64,000 nt of DNA, from assembly GCA_029719485.1 (NCBI GenBank), contig CP120722.1:1984001-2048000 (forward strand), in the 5' to 3' direction. This DNA is from Kiritimatiellota bacterium B12222. GTDB taxonomy: Bacteria; Verrucomicrobiota; Kiritimatiellia; SS1-B-03-39; UBA6053. Under the pieces are notes generated by a model. It searched no databases. It had not been told where the DNA came from and was given only the letters and a program-made list of their open reading frames with translations. This document shows, in pieces, positions 61,758 through 64,000 of this stretch (positions are counted from its first letter, which is position 1; the number at the start of each line of letters is the position of its first letter). Both the position numbers and the translations under genes were made by a program.

Positions 61758-62441
61758 ATGATTTCTGTAAGGAGTGTGGCTATGACGTTTCTAAACAAAC
61801 TAAGCTGTTTTGTGTGGGGGGGGATGCTCTCGCTATGTTGTATCCGTCCTACGTATTCAGATGTGCTGATTACCGATTTTGATTCCTTTAATCCTCTAAG
61901 TTTTCCATATGGTGGGGCTTCTTGGGCGACACCGGTGGCTCAATTTGACTATTTTACGGATGGGTCTGTTACGGGGCAGCAAGTCCTTCCGATTGCTGGC
62001 GGAAATCCGACGGTGAGTGGGGGCGCTTGGCGAAACGGTCTTAGTCTTGACCTGTCGGGCATGTCTGAATTGGAACTCCGTGCACGTCTGCTGGCGGATA
62101 ATGAAGCCGGGTCCATTCAAATTTTATTATTTGATGCCGACGGTACGTATATGCGATATACTTTTTCGGCCTCGTATTACAATACCAGCACCTTTGATTC
62201 AGGGCGTGTAGATGTTGCTGATGGAGTGATTGCCGCTCCCGGTAGTGTTCCTGGTTTGGATTTAGCTGCCATCACCGCCTATTTGGTTCAAGGAAACTAT
62301 TATGATTCGGGTGGTGCGGCAGATGCAAAATTCAATGTGCAACTTGATCAGCTGCTTGCGGTGAGTGTGCCTGAACCCGCGGGCGTATTTTTGTTTTTGT
62401 TAGGTTGTGGCGTGGTGGTCGTCGGTAGGAAAAGAGCCTAA
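61758..62441 (+). CDS. PEP-CTERM sorting domain-containing secreted protein
   Basis: This 227-residue exported protein has an excellent AGGAGG ribosome binding site before the ATG. A signal peptide (about 8-35) precedes a galactose-binding-like beta body, about 36-200, with DVLITDFDSFNPLSFPYGGA, W-R-N-G-L-S-L-D-L-S-G and L-R-A-R-L-L-A-D-N. Its C-terminus has VPEPAGV, a hydrophobic helix and GRKRA, a sorting signal for exosortase processing. The ligand is unknown; many such domains bind carbohydrate. Confidence 0.87.
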   Translation: MISVRSVAMTFLNKLSCFVWGGMLSLCCIRPTYSDVLITDFDSFNPLSFPYGGASWATPVAQFDYFTDGSVTGQQVLPIAGGNPTVSGGAWRNGLSLDLSGMSELELRARLLADNEAGSIQILLFDADGTYMRYTFSASYYNTSTFDSGRVDVADGVIAAPGSVPGLDLAAITAYLVQGNYYDSGGAADAKFNVQLDQLLAVSVPEPAGVFLFLLGCGVVVVGRKRA

Positions 62442-62553
62442 GCTCCGCTGGTGTTTTTTCGCTTGTATTGATGAAAAACAAGGAAATGTTATCAGCCTCT
62501 TGCTTCACAATTTCTTTTATCCATCGAATCTTTTTCTCTTTTTTGTATAGCTA

Positions 62554-62583
62554 TTGACGTGATTTTCATTTCAGTCGTATTCT
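62554..62583 (+). promoter_or_regulatory. Sigma-70 type promoter for lipoprotein gene
   Basis: TTGACG (62554-62559) and TATTCT (62578-62583) are separated by 18 bp. They lie about 25 bp upstream of the ribosome binding site AAAGGAG and the ATG at 62607. Confidence 0.6.
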
Positions 62584-62606
62584 CTAAAGCTATTTAAAGG
62601 AGTTAT

Positions 62607-63002
62607 ATGATGATGCGTTTAGTGAAAGGGATGTCATTTTTAGTATTAGGTTTTATGATTTGTCTTGGCACAGGTTGCGATTCGGGTGGTGGTGATAGCA
62701 ATGGTGGTGATAGCAATGGTGGAGAAGTCCAATCTTATGCGGGGGAGTGGGACGCTATAGTATGTGCACGGGAACTGACCATGGATATTTCTCAAGAGGG
62801 ATCAACTCTTACTTTAAGCTACGTTTTACCGGATTATGATATTACGGATGTTTTTACAGGCACGGTTGATGGCAATGGGGTCGCGGACCTCATGGGGGAT
62901 CAAGATCGCTTGCTTGCAATCACGTTTAACAGCACTAGTTCTTTCAGTGGTGGCTTCTTCCACGACGGTGCTAAAGTTTGTGATATAAGCGGTAGTAAAT
63001 AG
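62607..63002 (+). CDS. Small hypothetical lipoprotein
   Basis: This 131-residue protein has a lipoprotein-type signal peptide ending LGTGC; lipidation at C24 is likely, although Leu is at -4 rather than -3. A Gly/Asp/Ser/Asn linker follows, encoded by two tandem copies of a 15-bp repeat. The rest (about 40-131) is a beta-rich domain with AGEWDAIVCARE and a repeated strand pattern (LTMDISQEGSTLTLSYV, ITDVFTGTVDGNGVADL), similar in layout to lipocalin-like small lipoprotein domains. Two Cys (in IVCARE and KVCDIS) could form a disulfide. A good promoter and ribosome binding site precede it. Confidence 0.7.
   Translation: MMMRLVKGMSFLVLGFMICLGTGCDSGGGDSNGGDSNGGEVQSYAGEWDAIVCARELTMDISQEGSTLTLSYVLPDYDITDVFTGTVDGNGVADLMGDQDRLLAITFNSTSSFSGGFFHDGAKVCDISGSK
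62691..62720 (+). repeat. Perfect 15-bp tandem repeat in lipoprotein linker
   Basis: GGTGATAGCAATGGT occurs twice in a row (62691-62705 and 62706-62720), encoding GDSNG twice just after the lipidation site. Its length can change by replication slippage in multiples of five residues without breaking the frame. Confidence 0.85.
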
Positions 63003-63193
63003 TCAAAAGAGAGTCCTCAGGCCTTGAGTTGGGGCCGAGTAGGTTTTTCGGTGAGTGGAGAGGGGAACGACGGTCTATACTACTGTAGCTTGAAGTATTT
63101 CGCTGATCTATCCTCATTCTTTCTTGAAATCTTTTTGAAGTATCCGAGCATGGGGATTCTGTAACTGAATAATCACAACAAAGGAGAGCTCAC

Positions 63194-63439
63194 ATGGCTT
63201 ATGTTCAAATTGATGGCGTACAATATGAAAAAGAATTGCTGGAGTTGGCAAAATTTCACACCACAGGTGCTGGCGAAGGTAAACTCTCAAAAGATGAGGT
63301 TGCCGCCTTATTTAAATCTGCAAATGATGGGCAGGGTGTAACCGATACTGAAAAAGCCACCTTGGCGTATATCCGCAAGACCTTTGTGTTTACGGATGCT
63401 GCGGCTGCAGATTTTGATAAAGCTTTTGCCGCACTTTAA
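63194..63439 (+). CDS. Small EF-hand-like acidic protein
   Basis: This 81-residue protein has no signal peptide and is helical and acidic. A segment GAGEGKLSKDEVAALFKSAN resembles an EF-hand or calmodulin-like helix-loop-helix, with Gly, Lys/Asp and Glu spacing like a loop end. The remainder (KATLAYIRKTFVFTDAAAAD) is helical and ends AFAAL. Similar small proteins occur across aquatic bacteria without known function. A GGAGA site lies just upstream of the ATG and a terminator follows. Calcium binding is only suggested, because a full twelve-residue loop is not evident. Confidence 0.7.
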   Translation: MAYVQIDGVQYEKELLELAKFHTTGAGEGKLSKDEVAALFKSANDGQGVTDTEKATLAYIRKTFVFTDAAAADFDKAFAAL

Positions 63440-63461
63440 ACAAGGGCATTACAAAAAACAG

Positions 63462-63493
63462 TCCCTGGAGAGTGGTTCTCTGGGGATTTTTTT
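63462..63493 (+). terminator. Rho-independent terminator between convergent genes
   Basis: TCCC-TGG-AGAG pairs with CTCT-GG-GGA around a short loop, with a small bulge, followed by seven T residues. It ends the small acidic protein transcript, 22 bp before the 3' end of the DeoR-family gene. Confidence 0.7.
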
Positions 63494-63514
63494 GTCCAGA
63501 TTTGGCCAGAAGTC

Positions 63515-64000
63515 TCACTCTTCATGAGGCATGGCCGCGGTGATTACACGAATGCCTTCGCTTTCGTATAATTTTAAGATGCCCGGATCCGCATTGTCAT
63601 CCGTTACCAGCACATCCAAACTTTGAATGGATGCAAAAATAAAAGGGCTCTTTTGCTCCAGCTTTGTTGAGTCGCAGACCACGCAAACATTTTCTGCCCG
63701 CGGGATTAACCGCTCCTTGAGCACCGCCTGACCGGGGTTTACCTCCGAGGCTCCGAACTGATGATGCAGGCCATCTACGCCCATAAACAACCATTTGATG
63801 ACAAATCGTTTTAAGGCATCTTCGGCCATGGCACCCACGTAGGAACGCGATCGCTCTGCATATTGACCTCCCGTACAAATGAGATCATAGTCGGGACGTC
63901 CTCCCAGGGCGACAATCACGTGATGTGCATTGGTAAGAATGGTCAGTGGACATGCCGGCATGTAATCGGTCATGGTCAAAACCGTAGAGCTGGCATCGAG
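63515..64000 (-). CDS. DeoR/GlpR-family transcriptional regulator (5' truncated by window edge)
   Basis: The visible 161 residues are the C-terminal effector-binding (DeoRC) domain of a DeoR-family repressor; the winged helix-turn-helix lies beyond the window. Family marks are LDASSTVLTM (the phosphosugar-binding D-x-S-S-T region), VALGGRPDYDLICTGGQY, FMGVDGLHHQFGAS and VVCDSTKLEQKSPF. Such regulators bind phosphorylated sugars or sugar alcohols and repress catabolic operons. The usual TGG before the second phosphate loop is present. The regulated operon is probably further to the right. Confidence 0.9.
   Translation of the reverse strand, partial: LDASSTVLTMTDYMPACPLTILTNAHHVIVALGGRPDYDLICTGGQYAERSRSYVGAMAEDALKRFVIKWLFMGVDGLHHQFGASEVNPGQAVLKERLIPRAENVCVVCDSTKLEQKSPFIFASIQSLDVLVTDDNADPGILKLYESEGIRVITAAMPHEE

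Overview
The window looks like chromosomal DNA from a marine or aquatic Verrucomicrobium, most likely Opitutae (Puniceicoccales or Coraliomargarita-like). This is inferred from three things: five short secreted proteins ending in PEP-CTERM sorting signals, a LacI-type regulator of the kind common in that class, and many polysaccharide-directed secreted enzymes and binding modules. No rRNA, tRNA, CRISPR array, phage or intact insertion sequence was seen. Many genes lack a clear Shine-Dalgarno site, so several starts are uncertain.

Layout. 1-5.9 kb: membrane proteins, a METTL21-like methyltransferase, an M60-like secreted metallopeptidase, a DksA/TraR zinc-finger protein and a MATE transporter. 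5.9-12.1 kb: a minus-strand four-gene signalling operon (PAS protein, Cph1-like kinase, Rcp1-like regulator, hybrid kinase). 12.6-17.8 kb: a PEP-CTERM protein, a GH-A-like secreted protein and a DUF1566 protein. 17.8-19.8 kb: an intact nucleoside hydrolase set among gene fragments, including a duplicated DUF1566 tail and a cytochrome c tail. 19.8-26.3 kb: a PEP-CTERM protein, CvpA-like and zinc-ribbon membrane proteins, a beta-helix/CBM96 protein, a hemolysin III protein and an orphan kinase. 26.6-37.1 kb: a GH16 enzyme behind a striking palindrome, a TMEM14 protein, a CBM96/PEP-CTERM protein divergent from a LacI regulator, a pentapeptide-repeat protein, a secreted cyclophilin and a zinc-ribbon membrane protein. 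37.3-42.9 kb: a second signalling pair, paralogous to the first operon. 43.3-48.9 kb: a 1889-residue LamG/GH16/Ig/FN3 protein with a duplicated 555-residue solenoid. 49.6-60.1 kb: a zinc metallopeptidase, a 1972-residue vWA/toroid protein, a transglutaminase-like membrane protein and a CsgG-like lipoprotein. 60.6-64 kb: a GNAT protein, a PEP-CTERM protein, a lipoprotein, a small EF-hand-like protein and a truncated DeoR-family regulator.

How the parts fit. The GH16 enzymes, beta-helix protein, CBM96 modules and LacI regulator suggest use of algal-type polysaccharides. The two signalling clusters share one architecture, and in the second cluster two separate genes of the first appear fused, which supports a phosphorelay. 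The least familiar unit is the 50.8-60.1 kb block. Two of its three large exported proteins end in nearly matching zinc ribbons, and the third ends in a Cys-containing, Gly-rich membrane tail. I infer an envelope-associated assembly of unknown function.
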